NCBI GenBank assembly: GCA_020465985.1
Contig: JAANYP010002105.1
Location: 1 to 64,000, forward strand
Direction of reading: 5' to 3'
From: Centrapalus pauciflorus
Taxonomy: Eukaryota > Streptophyta > Magnoliopsida > Asterales > Asteraceae
Length of the DNA stretch: 64,000 bases
A program made the position numbers and the translations under genes. Every line of letters begins with the position of its first letter. The stretch's first letter is position 1. Shown here in pieces: positions 1 to 10,228 of this stretch. The notes beneath the pieces were generated by a model. That model was not told the origin of the DNA. It saw nothing but the letters and a program-made list of their open reading frames with translations, and did not search any database.

Positions 1-290
1 CGTTGCTCAATCTGTTATTAATATCATTTCTGATATTTATTAGCTCTTATATCATCTGAATAATATATATTCAGTGTTCATCAATTATGCTCAAGATTCA
101 TTCGTTGGTCTTTGATCTCACAATCTTATATTTTGATCATATTATCATCAATCTCTCAAATCTTATCAGAATCTTTCTATTCTTTGTCAGTAATAATCTC
201 AAAGTCTTATAAAGTTACATTTCTGAAATCTGATCATTCATATTTATATAAGGAATTCTGTTGTTTATATTTTGAATTATAAAAAATCAC

Positions 291-572
291 ATCCGGATTA
301 GGACCATCCGAATTCGGACCATCCGAATTCGGATCATCCGGATTCGGTTCTAGGTCATCCGAAATAGGCCATCCGAAGTTGGTCCGAAATGATTCATTCG
401 AACTAGCACCATCCGAAATGGGCCATCCGAACTCGGGTCATCCGAGTTCGGACCACCTTCTGTCCGAAATGGTGCTTCATCCAAAATAGCCAAAATATCT
501 GAATTTAAGTTTTTGTCCGAAGTACAGATCCGAAATGGGCTACATCCGAATTCGGTCTCATCCGAATTCGGA
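291..572. repeat. Array of degenerate CCGAATTCGG palindromes
   Basis: About a dozen copies of the palindrome ATCCGAATTCGGA, exact or degenerate, spaced roughly 15-25 nt apart and joined by short linkers such as CC or TC. Exact copies lie near 318-330 and 555-572. The array sits inside the LTR downstream of its presumed transcription start and splice donor (minus strand). The same motif recurs at 40422-40785, 49672-50165, 57486-57895 and 61470-61650. Confidence 0.8.
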
Positions 573-1160
573 TCCCGAGTCTTCATAATTTTCCAGAAAT
601 TGTTCTTGGTGTTCTTGGTGTTCTTCATACGGATTTTATTAATAATTATCAAACTTTCATCTTTATCAACATGCAATGAAATATATTGATGTAATATCAC
701 TTTTTGAGTGTTTTTATACTAATTTTCCTATTAATAACATCATTAATTTGTCAAGATCGTCCAAAATAAGCAAGTTTTTGTCAAAAACATATATTTTCAT
801 AAAAATCAAATTTCTTGCTTATTCGAATGATCTAACCTCAGATTTCTGTTTCTGTTTCATCTATTATCATAAATTTATCATAAACTACAAAATTCTTATA
901 CATGCAACAATAATTTCATAATTTAATTTCTTTGGCTTCGGTTTTTACATAAAACCGAACCAAATTTCGAAATTACACTAAAGATTACCTTGAAATCTTG
1001 TAAATGCTTGTTGTTTGCTTCTTGTAACCTTCTCTTGACTTCAATGTATCAATTAATTACAAATTTATAAACCCTTTTGATGAATTCTTGAAGGACCGAA
1101 TGTAGAGAGAGAAAGAAGAGAGAGAGAGTTAATTGTTTTTAATGATCTTAAATGATCATT
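573..1160. other. LTR body without coding content
   Basis: AT-rich sequence inside the minus-strand LTR. It holds the splice-donor-like site at 988-989 and a GA-rich tract near 1105-1130. I see no gene here; the short open frame at 676-921 has no recognisable product. Confidence 0.5.
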
Positions 1161-1653
1161 TTCAAGGTTTATATATAAACTTTGGTTAAATTTGCTATTT
1201 AACCCATTAAACTTTTGTATTTTACATATCTTTTAATTTACTCATCTTTAATAATTAATATCATATATATAATTTAAATAAATATTTTCAAACTTAAATA
1301 ACTTACATCATAAATAATGTAATAAAATTACATTATTATCTCAAAATCAGATATTTAGTTGGGCTAAAAGTTGGGTTGTTACACTACCATATGTCAAATC
1401 GAAGCTTGAACCGAGATCTACGACTTCTAGAAAAAGCCAAGCCAGTTCAGTAAATTTTCGCGGCCCAATTCCACTCCAGAAAAAAGTTATGGGCATTTTT
1501 CTGCAGAATAGCTGAAATTTCAAAGTCAAAAAGTCAATTCAGAACTGATTTTTTTACAAGTTATCATTCATAGATATAGTTTTCAAAGTTTTATCAGAAT
1601 TCGCTCAATTTTACATAAAAGATCTTGGAAGATTTAATTTCAAGCAATTCAAA

Positions 1654-2913
1654 ATGGCATATGAACATTTTTCAAAGTCTGAGCTGATTGAAAAACATAC
1701 AGAATCTGAAAAGATTCGTAAGAACAATTATGACATTGTTGTTCAGATAAATACAGATAAAGCTTTGGCTTTACGTGATGTATTATTACTAAAGGAAGAA
1801 ATATTGAGCTTAAAAGACAAACAAAATTCTGAGAAATGTTCTCTTAAATTGAAAAAATTTGAATTAAATAAAGAACTTGATGAGTAGAAACGAGAGAATC
1901 TTCATACTACAACTCATATGAAATATCTTTTGCCTGAAAGATCTAAACTGTATATGAAAATTAAAGATCTTGAAGAAACACTTTCCAAGATAAATCATAC
2001 TAATCAAAGTTGTGTTTTAAACAAATCTGAAGAATTTTTTGCTCTTGAACAAAGAGTTATCTTTAACTAAAGATTCTATTGAGAAAGAAAGATATGAGTT
2101 CTTACTGAAAGAACAAGATTTTAAAACAAAATATAAGTTGTTTGAAGATGAAAGAAAGGTGTTCTGAATTAAAGAAAAATCTTTTAAAACTGATTACCTA
2201 CCATTTGATAATGACAGACTTTCTTATTTGGTCATTATCGAAGGATGAGAAGATTAGATATTTCATCTTACTAAATAATTGAATGTTTCTCCTTTTTCAA
2301 ATGGATCAGAGCTTAAGTCTCCTTCCTCAGTTTGTTTACTACCTAAAGTTGATCAATCTGATTTTTCTACAGAAAGTGAAAAGAATCCAACTAAATCACT
2401 TAAGTTTGATTCATCTTCAGATCTGAAACTTAAGTATCTCTTAAAGATACACAAAGGCAAAGATAAAATTATTGAACAACTTCAGGTTAAGATTCACACT
2501 AGTGAATCTTCGAAGTCAAATTTTCCTAAAGTTTCTGGAAATGCTGGTCATTTTTATGAGAAAACAATTTCACAGAAAAACACCAACTATTATCAAAAAC
2601 AAGAACCGGAAAGTTTTTCAAAAAGACGAGTTTGCAAATTTCTGATCATTCAAGTTCAACTTTCTTTAGAAATTCAGATATTTAATTTTCTAATAGTCAA
2701 AGAAATTTGTATTCTGCTTTTGAGAGAGAAGTTGAAAGGTATGATCTGCATTGGGTACCTAAACCAAAGTACCAGTGGGTACCAAAACCCGTTTTGAAAT
2801 GGGTAACCAAAGTGCTAACAAGTCTGGATCTAAATCTATTTGGATACCAAAGACATCTTCATTTTTGCAGGTCAGAGGCTTCCCGATCATTAAAGACTGG
2901 AACCCGTTCTTAA
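1654..2913 (+). pseudogene. Element A Gag-like coiled-coil protein, broken
   Basis: The start is conserved with element B (MAYEHF-SEL at 1654 and at 9000). The product is rich in Lys, Glu and Leu, with long heptad-like stretches typical of a coiled coil, and ends in a region with repeated W-V-P-K motifs (about 2745-2860). It corresponds to the part of Gag between zinc knuckle and protease in F and I, not to the capsid. An in-frame TAG follows E-L-D-E at about 1885, and further stops and frameshifts occur near 2060, 2160 and 2245, so it cannot make a full protein. Its role in the live family is unknown; a structural or RNA-binding part is an inference. Confidence 0.6.
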
Positions 2914-3073
2914 ATTCCAAAGGCTTTTACATACAACAGAGTTGAACCCGGTCTTTAACGGAAATGGATTTTGTACTTCTCAGTACAGAACCCAAGCTAA
3001 AGGCTTTCAGTTACATCAGACTGAAACCCAAGCTTCTGTGACAAAGGCTTCTAATCACTACAGATTAGAACCC
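2872..3073 (+). repeat. Element A hairpin array after the Gag-like ORF
   Basis: Three clear hairpins, each with an 8-bp stem and 6-nt loop: 2969-2990 (TTTTGTAC/GTACAGAA, loop TTCTCA), 3005-3026 (TTTCAGTT/GACTGAAA, loop ACATCA) and 3049-3070 (TTCTAATC/GATTAGAA, loop ACTACA). Two more degenerate copies lie upstream at about 2874-2906 and 2920-2950. Each right arm is followed by CCC or CCCG. The same array occurs in B (10229-10504) and F (45941-46107). Confidence 0.75.
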
Positions 3074-3075
3074 GA

Positions 3076-5092
3076 TTCTGAAAGACAAATCTTTCTAAAA
3101 TTCCTGCCCTGAATTCAACTCTTAAGCTGAATTGACCAAGAGGGAGTTTTATTTTACAATTTTTTGCTCCTGATTTATTTTCTATGAGTTGACTAACTTT
3201 TTGTGCTTATTTCTTGTGGGAGTTTCAGACACTCTCTGACGCTGACATTTTACAAAAAAATGTTTATAATTTTCACGAACATATTTGTACACACATAAAA
3301 AGATTTTTGAGCTGAAAAGAAATTTTTTTTTTTGCTTTGTTGTCAGATTCTTTGAATATTCCATTGAGGTTAATTGTTCAAATCTCTTAGATCTTCATTA
3401 TCTCATTATCTCTAAGATTCTCTTTGTTATTCTCCCATTAAAATAGAATTCTCCCATATGCTAATTCTTTCATAAAAATCTGATTCATTTCATATCTTAT
3501 AATAGATTTTACACTTCATTTGATATCTCCCAATTCATCATATTCAAATTTATTCTGAAAATCATCTCCTAAATCATCTGAGCTGAATTGCATGATATCC
3601 CATGAGCTGCAATTCTTAAAATTACATTTTTTGACTCCGACTATGCACTAAATTGAGTGAGAGGCAAAAACGTCGCTTCTATGGTCTAACCAGAACCGGA
3701 AGACCTACCCAAGGAGCAAACCATTTATGGTTTGTGTAGGTGAGGGTTCTTTAGGTCTATTAGTTGAGAAGTGTCAGTTATCACTTTATACTGACAGGGT
3801 CGAGCAGAGGTAAAATGTAAATGAGAGGGGTATATTGACAAGAGATGATGGTGCATCATGCTTTCACTATAAAGCTAACTGAATTTATTTCTCAAAAGTG
3901 AGTCGAAGGGAGCTTAGTTGAAAAATGCTGAGAGCTGAGTGTTGAGAAAGGATATGAAGAAAAGATAATCCTATCTACATCGTGTCTGCTGGGTAAACCA
4001 CATAATCTATCATGCCCTAGACGACTTGATATTGAAAAAGAGGTCATGGACCCAGTGACGCATGCACTTAACACCACCAACTACTCAGTTATCTCTCAAA
4101 AGATTTTTGTTTCAATAATCACGGAGATATAACACAATTCAATTGATATATCATTTGGATATTATTGATATTGAAACAAGGAAGACATTTGCTCAGGTCT
4201 TCAACTTCAATTGATGCACATTGTGTCTAGAGCTGATTACACACACTTTTAGGACACATCGAGTCTGACAGTCTGCGTGACTATAAACTGCTAGTCCAAA
4301 GTGATTGAGCCGGAACTGAAAAGAGTGATTCTTTCATGATAAAGGATTTCACGATGACTAATTGGAAATCCTACCAGTGTTAACATCACGCCAGCACTGA
4401 ATGTAGGTCACATAGATTATGTCTATTGTGCAATCAGGAATCCTATGTGGACCTGGACTCGTTATTTCACAAAATGAATGTGTTCCATTTTCCCCAAAGT
4501 TGAAAAGCTTCTGTAAAGAAAGAGTATAAATTTGAGGAGGAGTCAAATTTCTGTTCAATTTGAGGGGGAGTGAGAAAAATATGTTTAGTATAGGGGGGAG
4601 ATATCAATTTAAGGGGAAGAAAATCAATTTTTAATAATTTCTGAATTGTAATTGTTGCTGTATTTCTTCTACTGTAATTTCATTGAATTCATGTTTCTGA
4701 AGTTTTTGCATGATGTTCATAATTTTTATGATCATCATGAGGGGGAGAAAAGCTGAATTTCAGAAACAACTGCTAAGTAGGTTAAAGACAATTGCAACAA
4801 ATCAAGACAACTGCTGACAACTACAGAAGATTTTAAGATAAAAGTTGACAAGTTGTTCATGATTGATCAAGGGAGAGATTCAAAAGAGATTCATTACTCA
4901 AGGGGGAGAGATTACTCAAAAGAAAAGAGAAGATCAGACTAGAAGAGATTTGAAGATGAGAGAGAGATAGAGATTTGAAGATCAGAGAACGAACAGAGAG
5001 AAAAGAAGTTTAATTTGAAGATTCAAGAAACATAATTGAAGTTGTCGCTCTGAACTTTAAAAAAAAATTGCTTTCATCTCTAAGGGCGAGAT
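3076..5092 (+). other. Element A 3' non-coding region with repeated polypurine tracts
   Basis: No pol domain can be read in any frame. The region aligns throughout with B (10505-10698 joined to 34360-36168). It has a strongly conserved block at 4212-4305 and several GGGGGAG-type purine tracts at about 4563, 4591, 4737 and 4898 before the true tract at 5083-5092 next to the LTR. A 62-codon antisense open frame (3892-4080) is also kept in B, probably a by-product of DNA conservation. Confidence 0.65.
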
Positions 5093-5396
5093 TGTTGGGT
5101 ACAAATATTAATAGAAATGAAAACAATTATATTGTATAAGTTCTGGGGGCTTTATTGTAAATACACAATAGTTGTAATTGTGTATATAAATAGGGTTTGT
5201 GTTATTGTTGTAAAATACGTATGTTGATAGAAGAATTCCAGGGGTGAGAAGATTGCTTTGCAAGAAAGTCAAAAGAAGATCAATGTAATATTTCTCTTAC
5301 CAATTTAAGCATTTGGCTTTTTGTGTTTATGATTGTGTTCATATGATTATGTTCATATTATTGTGTTTAATTGAATTTCTAGAAATGTGAATATCA
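5093..5396 (+). mobile_element. Element A 3' LTR
   Basis: A 304-bp LTR starting TGTTGGGTAC directly after a purine-rich tract and ending GAATATCA. It aligns with B's 5' LTR along its length, including a TATATAAATAGGG promoter motif (about 5182-5195), the GATTGCTTTGCAAGAAAG block and the end GAAATGTGAAT-ATCA. It contains no coding sequence. Confidence 0.8.
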
Positions 5397-6161
5397 CCCA
5401 TTGTGAGCTATGCTCATTTATCATTGGCCTCATTAAATATTCAGTTTATCATTATTATTAGCGCCTTAATTTGTGTTTGTGCGTATAAATTCCTACACAG
5501 CATGAGTTCGCGGGTAGGTGGCCGGACATGGAAGCCGGTTGGAGTTGCGCAGCTGGACATGGATTCACAGCTGTTGGCGACGGCGGGTTAGCGGGTCATG
5601 CACCGCAAACTATGCAAGTTAATGGGCCATGCCCAGATTATTTTATTAAAAGATATCGCACTTGTCATTTTATAATCATTTTAACATTTATACATGTTGT
5701 ATGTTTTGCACTACATATCGATCTAGTAACTCACTTAGCAAATTTTATTTGCTAACCAGTCACTTTTATATACCTCAGATGGTGTTAGTAAAGGCAAGGT
5801 GATTGCTGGCTTTGGTCCTACAATTTTAACGGATCGTCTCTGAAGCCTTAACTTCGGTAAAGCTATGCTTATACAATTGGGTAGTAATTGGATAGTTGTC
5901 TACCATTACATTTTGATACGTAATTATATATACCCTTGATGTCGTTTGGGTTGATGATAGTGATTGTACATTACTTAAAAGTATCTTCTAATTTACTTAA
6001 TGTTTTAAATTATATTATATACGAAAACAGGGATATTGACTTCGTGCGAACGGGTCATGCCCGATTTTCTTTAAAAACCATGTTAATTTGATTAATTTAA
6101 TATAACCGCATTAATTATCATATTATGTTGAAATGGGTGTTTCAGATTCACTCAAACTAAG
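5397..6161 (-). other. Unclassified sequence next to the primer site of element G
   Basis: Lies between element A and the primer site of G. By position it is leader or internal sequence of minus-strand element G, into which A inserted. It has a GC-rich patch (5505-5640) in an AT-rich background and recurrent GGGTCATGC-type words at about 5598, 5627 and 6053. The short open frames have no recognisable product. It could instead be a fragment of another LTR. Confidence 0.35.
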
Positions 6162-6174
6162 GGCTCTGATACCA
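6162..6174 (-). other. Primer binding site of element G
   Basis: On the minus strand this reads TGGTATCAGAGCC, complementary to the 3' end of plant initiator tRNA-Met, three bases from the LTR end at 6178. It shows that the LTR to the right is a 5' LTR of a minus-strand element rather than a solo LTR. Confidence 0.85.
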
Positions 6175-6177
6175 AAC

Positions 6178-7525
6178 TGTAAGACCCAACTTTTAGAGGA
6201 GTCTTAATAAAAAGATCCCCCTAAGCAATATAACAACAATCATAAACAATGAAAAATTAATTACTTAATAAGAGTAATTAAAGAAATTTCTAAATAAATT
6301 TACAAAGGGTACAAATAGCTAGTCTAAAAACTTTTTCAACAGCTCACTCTTCACAAATCAGCTTCCCAATGCCTTCAACTTCTATATTACGTAGCGGAAA
6401 TTGTATTAGCCTACAGCCTACAACCTTCAAGCTTCAACTATAACGAACTTTTAGTTGAAACTACCATTTAGTACATGTTCCTGTAAAATTGGAAACAACA
6501 TCTGTAACCTTTACACTTAGTGAAAATATAGATTTCTCTCATCACAGACACTTAGATCAAAATGACACAGTGATCACGTTGTCTTCAATTTTGTAGGTTA
6601 ACAACTTTAATTACCTGTTATGATCCACATATAAGCTTTCGTAACTTGAAATTATTATTACATAACTTTTGGCGTTTAGATAGACATGACTGATGATTTA
6701 AACAACAACTTGATTATGTAAATTCATTACAACATTGCTACTAGACATTTTGGACTAGTTAGAGAATCACATCATTTCACTTGGCATTTCTGAATTCTAT
6801 CTGGACTTAAGCATCACTACAAGCTCAGTTAAGCAAGTACGAGATATACACAAGCACAACTTTCTGATTCATAGCATCGCTACATACTCCGCCCAAAGTA
6901 TGTAGGAGATTAGCACGGGGCGTAAGCATCGCTAATAATTTTATTAGTAGGAGATAATCATTCTTAAACATCCCTACTAAACCAGTTGGTCTAGTAGGAG
7001 ATAACGCCAGGCTAAGCATCACCACTAACTTTATATGAGTTAGTAAGAGATATTACCTTCAGTTCACAGGGCAATGACTATGGTAATGGTTTACCATTTA
7101 GCATCATCTTGTACTTTTTGTGCTATATTCACTGTGTCAACTCACTTGATCAGAATCTAATCATGTTTATTTACAACGCAATAGATCATGACATTATATA
7201 TATTCAACGAGTCAATATATCTCGTAATATGAAAGTAATGCAATAAATCTATAAACTCACAGTTTACTGAATTAGACTGAGCCGATGAGCTTTGACAAGC
7301 GTATTACTCCACCATCTGAGTTATCTCAGGATTTATCTTTAGGCTTTGGCTTTCTGGACTTGGCTTGGCTTTACAGAATTTGACACACTTTTATGCTAAC
7401 ATCACACATACTTACTTATGTACATAAAAGGGGAAAGGAAATGGCTATTGTTTATGAATTTATACATCTAAGACTCTCATAAAATGAGTCCTGGATCTTC
7501 AACAACACACAATACACAACACTCT
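6178..7525 (-). mobile_element. Element G 5' LTR, left part (split by element B)
   Basis: On the minus strand the LTR ends GGGTCTTACA at 6178, beside the primer site. The rest continues after element B at 51145 and ends, past the tandem array, at 56614 with TGTAACAACC. Removing B and four of the five array units leaves an LTR of about 2.15 kb, which fits gypsy chromoviruses. ACTCT at 7521-7525 and 51145-51149 is the duplication made by B. A hairpin array occupies 6809-7051. No internal coding region of G is visible, so the gypsy call is inferred from LTR ends and length. Confidence 0.65.
6809..7051 (-). repeat. Hairpin array in the LTR of element G
   Basis: Five units of about 37-40 nt at 6809-6848, 6873-6911, 6924-6957, 6967-7003 and 7016-7051. 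On the minus strand each begins ATCTCCTAC or similar and ends GTAGCGATGCTTA or similar, with a variable stem between. Clear stems are CTACATAC/GTATGTAG, CCTACTA/TAGTAGG and ACTAACT/AGTTAGT; the other two are weaker. Unit ends are conserved while stems differ but still pair. Confidence 0.75.
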
Positions 7526-7820
7526 TGTTGGGAACATTTATAGAGGTGAAATCAATATTATTAAATGTTCAGGGTTTGTTTTGTAATTACTTAATAGTTG
7601 TGTATTTGAGTATAAATAGGATAGTATGTGTCCTGTTGATGCACGAATCACAGACTGCACATACACGGTGGTGAGTAGAAAGATTGCTTTGCAAGAAAGA
7701 TCAAGAACATTCATGTAATATATTCTCTACTTAATAAAGCATTCGGTATTTAGTGTTTATGATTAATGTTCATATGATTATGTTTAATATTGAATGAATT
7801 GCATGAAATGTGAATTATCA
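7526..7820 (+). mobile_element. Element B 5' LTR
   Basis: 295 bp, TGTTGGGAAC to GAATTATCA. A TATA-type GAGTATAAATAGG lies at about 7607-7619, with likely transcript start about 30 bp further on. The 3' LTR differs by roughly 20 or more substitutions counted by eye, so this is the most diverged LTR pair in the nest. Confidence 0.9.
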
Positions 7821-7822
7821 AT

Positions 7823-7836
7823 TGGTATTAGAGCCA
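7823..7836 (+). other. Element B primer binding site
   Basis: TGGTATTAGAGCCA, complementary to initiator tRNA-Met except for one transition, two bases after the LTR end. It marks the start of minus-strand DNA synthesis. Confidence 0.9.
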
Positions 7837-8276
7837 AATATGGCCAAAATTGAGTGAAATTTAAAATCTGAATTTGAAAATTTTTTATACTGTTACATCG
7901 CAAATTCTGAAAAATTAGAAAATGTTTTTTGGTTTCTGAATTTGTGGATGATATGGAGTGAATTTGTGATCGAAGGTGACATTTTTTATTTCGAATGTCA
8001 TCATATAAGTCTTAAATCATAACTCCAAACACACAAGATTTAATTTGGATCTTTTTGAATTTTTTAGAAAAAGTCGAGTTCATCATGTTTTTGCCAAAAT
8101 TCAAGGTTTTGATCTGATTTTAGGCAAAGTTGTTTTTCAAAAAGTGTTTGTGTGTGAATTCGAAACCTTCGATTGCAATTTGGGGTCAATTTGATCATTT
8201 TTGTTGAAAATAGTGAAATCAAGACTTAGAAAATTCCCAATTGTTGAAACTCAAATTATATTGAAAATTCAGTTAT

Positions 8277-8692
8277 ATTCGAGTTTTACAAAGTTGTATT
8301 CGAGGTTGGTTCTTTGTCAATCGAGTTTTACACTTCATTCATTGAGTTTTATCAAGCATATATCGAGTTTTAATGCTTTGTTATCCGAGTTTATTGTAGC
8401 ATTGATCGAGTTTTAGTAAAGACTTATTCGAGTTTCATTGTTAAGCATTCGAGATTGATTGTTAATCATCCGAGATTCATACTTCAACATCCGAGTTTGT
8501 TTCTTTTTCATCGGAGTTTGATATAGTGTCAATCGAGTTTCATAAGGTTCCAATAGAGATTGTTTTTTCTTTATTCGAGTTTTATTCTTCAATATCCGAG
8601 TCTTATTGTTCTTGAATCGAGTTTTACATTTCCTTAATACAGTTTGATCATTAAGCATCCGCGTTTTATTCTTAGTCATCCGAGATTGACCT
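8277..8692 (+). repeat. Element B leader repeat (ATCCGAGTTTTA type)
   Basis: About fifteen copies of a short unit, ATYCGAGTTTTA or ATCCGAGATTGA, spaced about 25-30 nt apart between the primer site and the Gag-like start. The core ATCCGA is shared with the CCGAATTCGG arrays elsewhere, but the second half-palindrome is mostly missing. The 111-codon minus-strand open frame over this stretch is a product of the repeat. Confidence 0.7.
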
Positions 8693-8999
8693 TTACTGCT
8701 TAAATTGGTCATAACTTTTGACTGGAACATCGTTACAGGGCCTACCACACGTCAAATCGAAGCTTGAACCGAGATCTATGATTCCTATAATGAGCAAAGC
8801 CGGTTCGGGCAATTTTCGAGGCCTATTTCAACTCCAGAAAAAAATTACAGACATTTTTCTATTGAAAAACTGAAATTTCAACGTCATAAACTTAATTCAG
8901 AGTTGATTTTCAACAAAGTTACATCTTTAAAAGTTTCAATCAGTAAATCACTCAATTTTCCATAAAAGATCTTGGAAATTCTATTTCGGGCAATTCAAC

Positions 9000-10210
9000 A
9001 TGGCATATGAACATTTTTCAAACTCAGAGCTGATTGTAAAACTTACTGAATCTGAGAAGATTCGTAAGAATAATTATGACATTCTTGTTCAGTTAAATAC
9101 GAATAAAGCTTTTGTCTTACGTGATGTATCAATACTGAAGGAAGAAATTTTGAGCTTAAAAGAAAAACAAAAGTCTAAGACTTGTTCTCTTAAATTGAAA
9201 AATATCTGAATTAAATAAAGAACTTGATGAGTTGAAACAAGAGAATTTTCAGACTGCAACTCAACTGAAATATCTTTTGCCTGAAAGAACTGAATTGTGT
9301 AAGAAAGTTAAAGATCTTGAAGAAACACTTTCCAAGACAAATCATACTGATCAAAGTTGTGTTTTATACAAATCTGAATAATTTTTTTCTCTTGAAAAGG
9401 AGTTATCTTTAACTAAAGATTTACTTGAGAAGTAAAGACATGAGTTCTTGCTTAAAGAAAAAGATATTAAAACAAAATCTAAATTGTTTGAAGATGAAAG
9501 ACAAATGTTCTTAGTTAAAGAACAACCTTTTAGAACTGATTACCAATCATTTGATAATGAAAGAAATTCTTATTTGGTCATTATCAAAGGATTAGAAGAT
9601 CAAATATCTCATCTTACTAAACAATTTAATGATTCACCTTCTTCAAAAGAATCAGAGTTTAAGATTCCTTCAGTTTGTTTAGAACCTAAAGTTGATCACT
9701 AAGATTTATTTTTCGAAAGTGAAAAGAAATCTAACTGAAACACCTAATCTTGATTCAATTTCAGATCTTAAACTTAAATATTTGTTAAAGATAAACAAAG
9801 GCAAAGATAAGATATTTGAAAAAGTTATGGTCAAGATTTACACTGGTGAATCTTCGAAGTCAAATTTTCATAAAGTATCTGGAAATACTGGTCATTCTTA
9901 TCAGAAAACAATTTCACAGAAAAACACCAAGTATTATCAGAAACAGGCAAGAACCGGACATTTTTTCAGAAAGAACAATTCGCAAAGTTCTGTTTATTCA
10001 AATGAAAGTTTCTTTAGAAATTCAGATATTCAATTTTCTAATACGCAAAGAAATTTGTTTTCTGATTTTGAGAGAGAAGGTGAAAGTTATAATCTGCAAT
10101 GGGTACCTAAACGAAAGTACCAGTGGGTACCAAAACTCGTTTTCAGATGGGTACCCAAGTGCGCTAACAAGTCTGGATCTAAATGTGTTTGGATACCAAA
10201 GACTTCTTAA
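9000..10210 (+). pseudogene. Element B Gag-like coiled-coil protein, broken
   Basis: The ATG at 9000 starts MAYEHF-SEL as in element A. The product is a Lys/Glu/Leu-rich coiled coil of about 400 residues ending with four W-V/I-P-K motifs (10099-10206) and then a stop at 10208. Frameshifts lie near 9207 and 9710, with in-frame stops near 9379, 9434 and 9700. It matches the segment of Gag between zinc knuckle and protease in elements F and I, but capsid and zinc knuckle are absent. Such Gag-only elements could be packaged by a relative; that is inference. Confidence 0.65.
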
Positions 10211-10228
10211 AGTTTGCAGGTTATTAGT

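Larger units (their letters stand above)
1..1383 (-). mobile_element. Gypsy-type LTR, minus strand, incomplete at the window edge
   Basis: Read on the minus strand it begins TGTAACAACCCAAC at 1383, the same kind of start as the LTR ending at 56614. A TATA-like stretch (TTTATATATAAAC) lies at 1168-1180, followed by a GA/CT-rich start region (1105-1130) and a splice-donor-like TTTCAAG|GTAATC with the exon ending at 989. An array of CCGAATTCGG-like palindromes lies beyond the donor. The LTR abuts sequence homologous to the leader of element B at 1384, so it inserted into element A and removed or displaced A's 5' LTR. The other end is outside the window, so solo LTR versus full element cannot be decided. 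Gypsy assignment rests on resemblance to elements G and H, not on coding sequence. Confidence 0.6.
1384..5396 (+). mobile_element. Element A: non-autonomous copia-like retrotransposon, 5' end lost
   Basis: A sister of element B. From 1384 it matches B's leader (starting about 8748), then carries a broken Gag-like coiled-coil ORF, a hairpin array, about 1.9 kb of non-coding sequence and a 3' LTR at 5093-5396. No capsid domain, zinc knuckle, protease, integrase or reverse transcriptase is seen, so any movement would have depended on another element. Its 5' LTR and primer site are replaced by the gypsy-type LTR ending at 1383. The 5' flank needed to check the TSD is therefore missing. Confidence 0.75.

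Noticed and set aside
291..572. CRISPR-like or restriction-site array because of regular GAATTC
   Set aside because: Units are degenerate, linkers are not unique spacers and the setting is a plant LTR.
3892..4080. Antisense 62-codon frame kept in A and B (35004-35192)
   Set aside because: DNA there is conserved as a whole, with no sign that changes favour the protein; left as a by-product.
8413..8748. 111-codon minus-strand open frame rich in Lys-Thr-Arg
   Set aside because: It is the reverse reading of the leader repeat in element B; its periodic residues follow the DNA unit.
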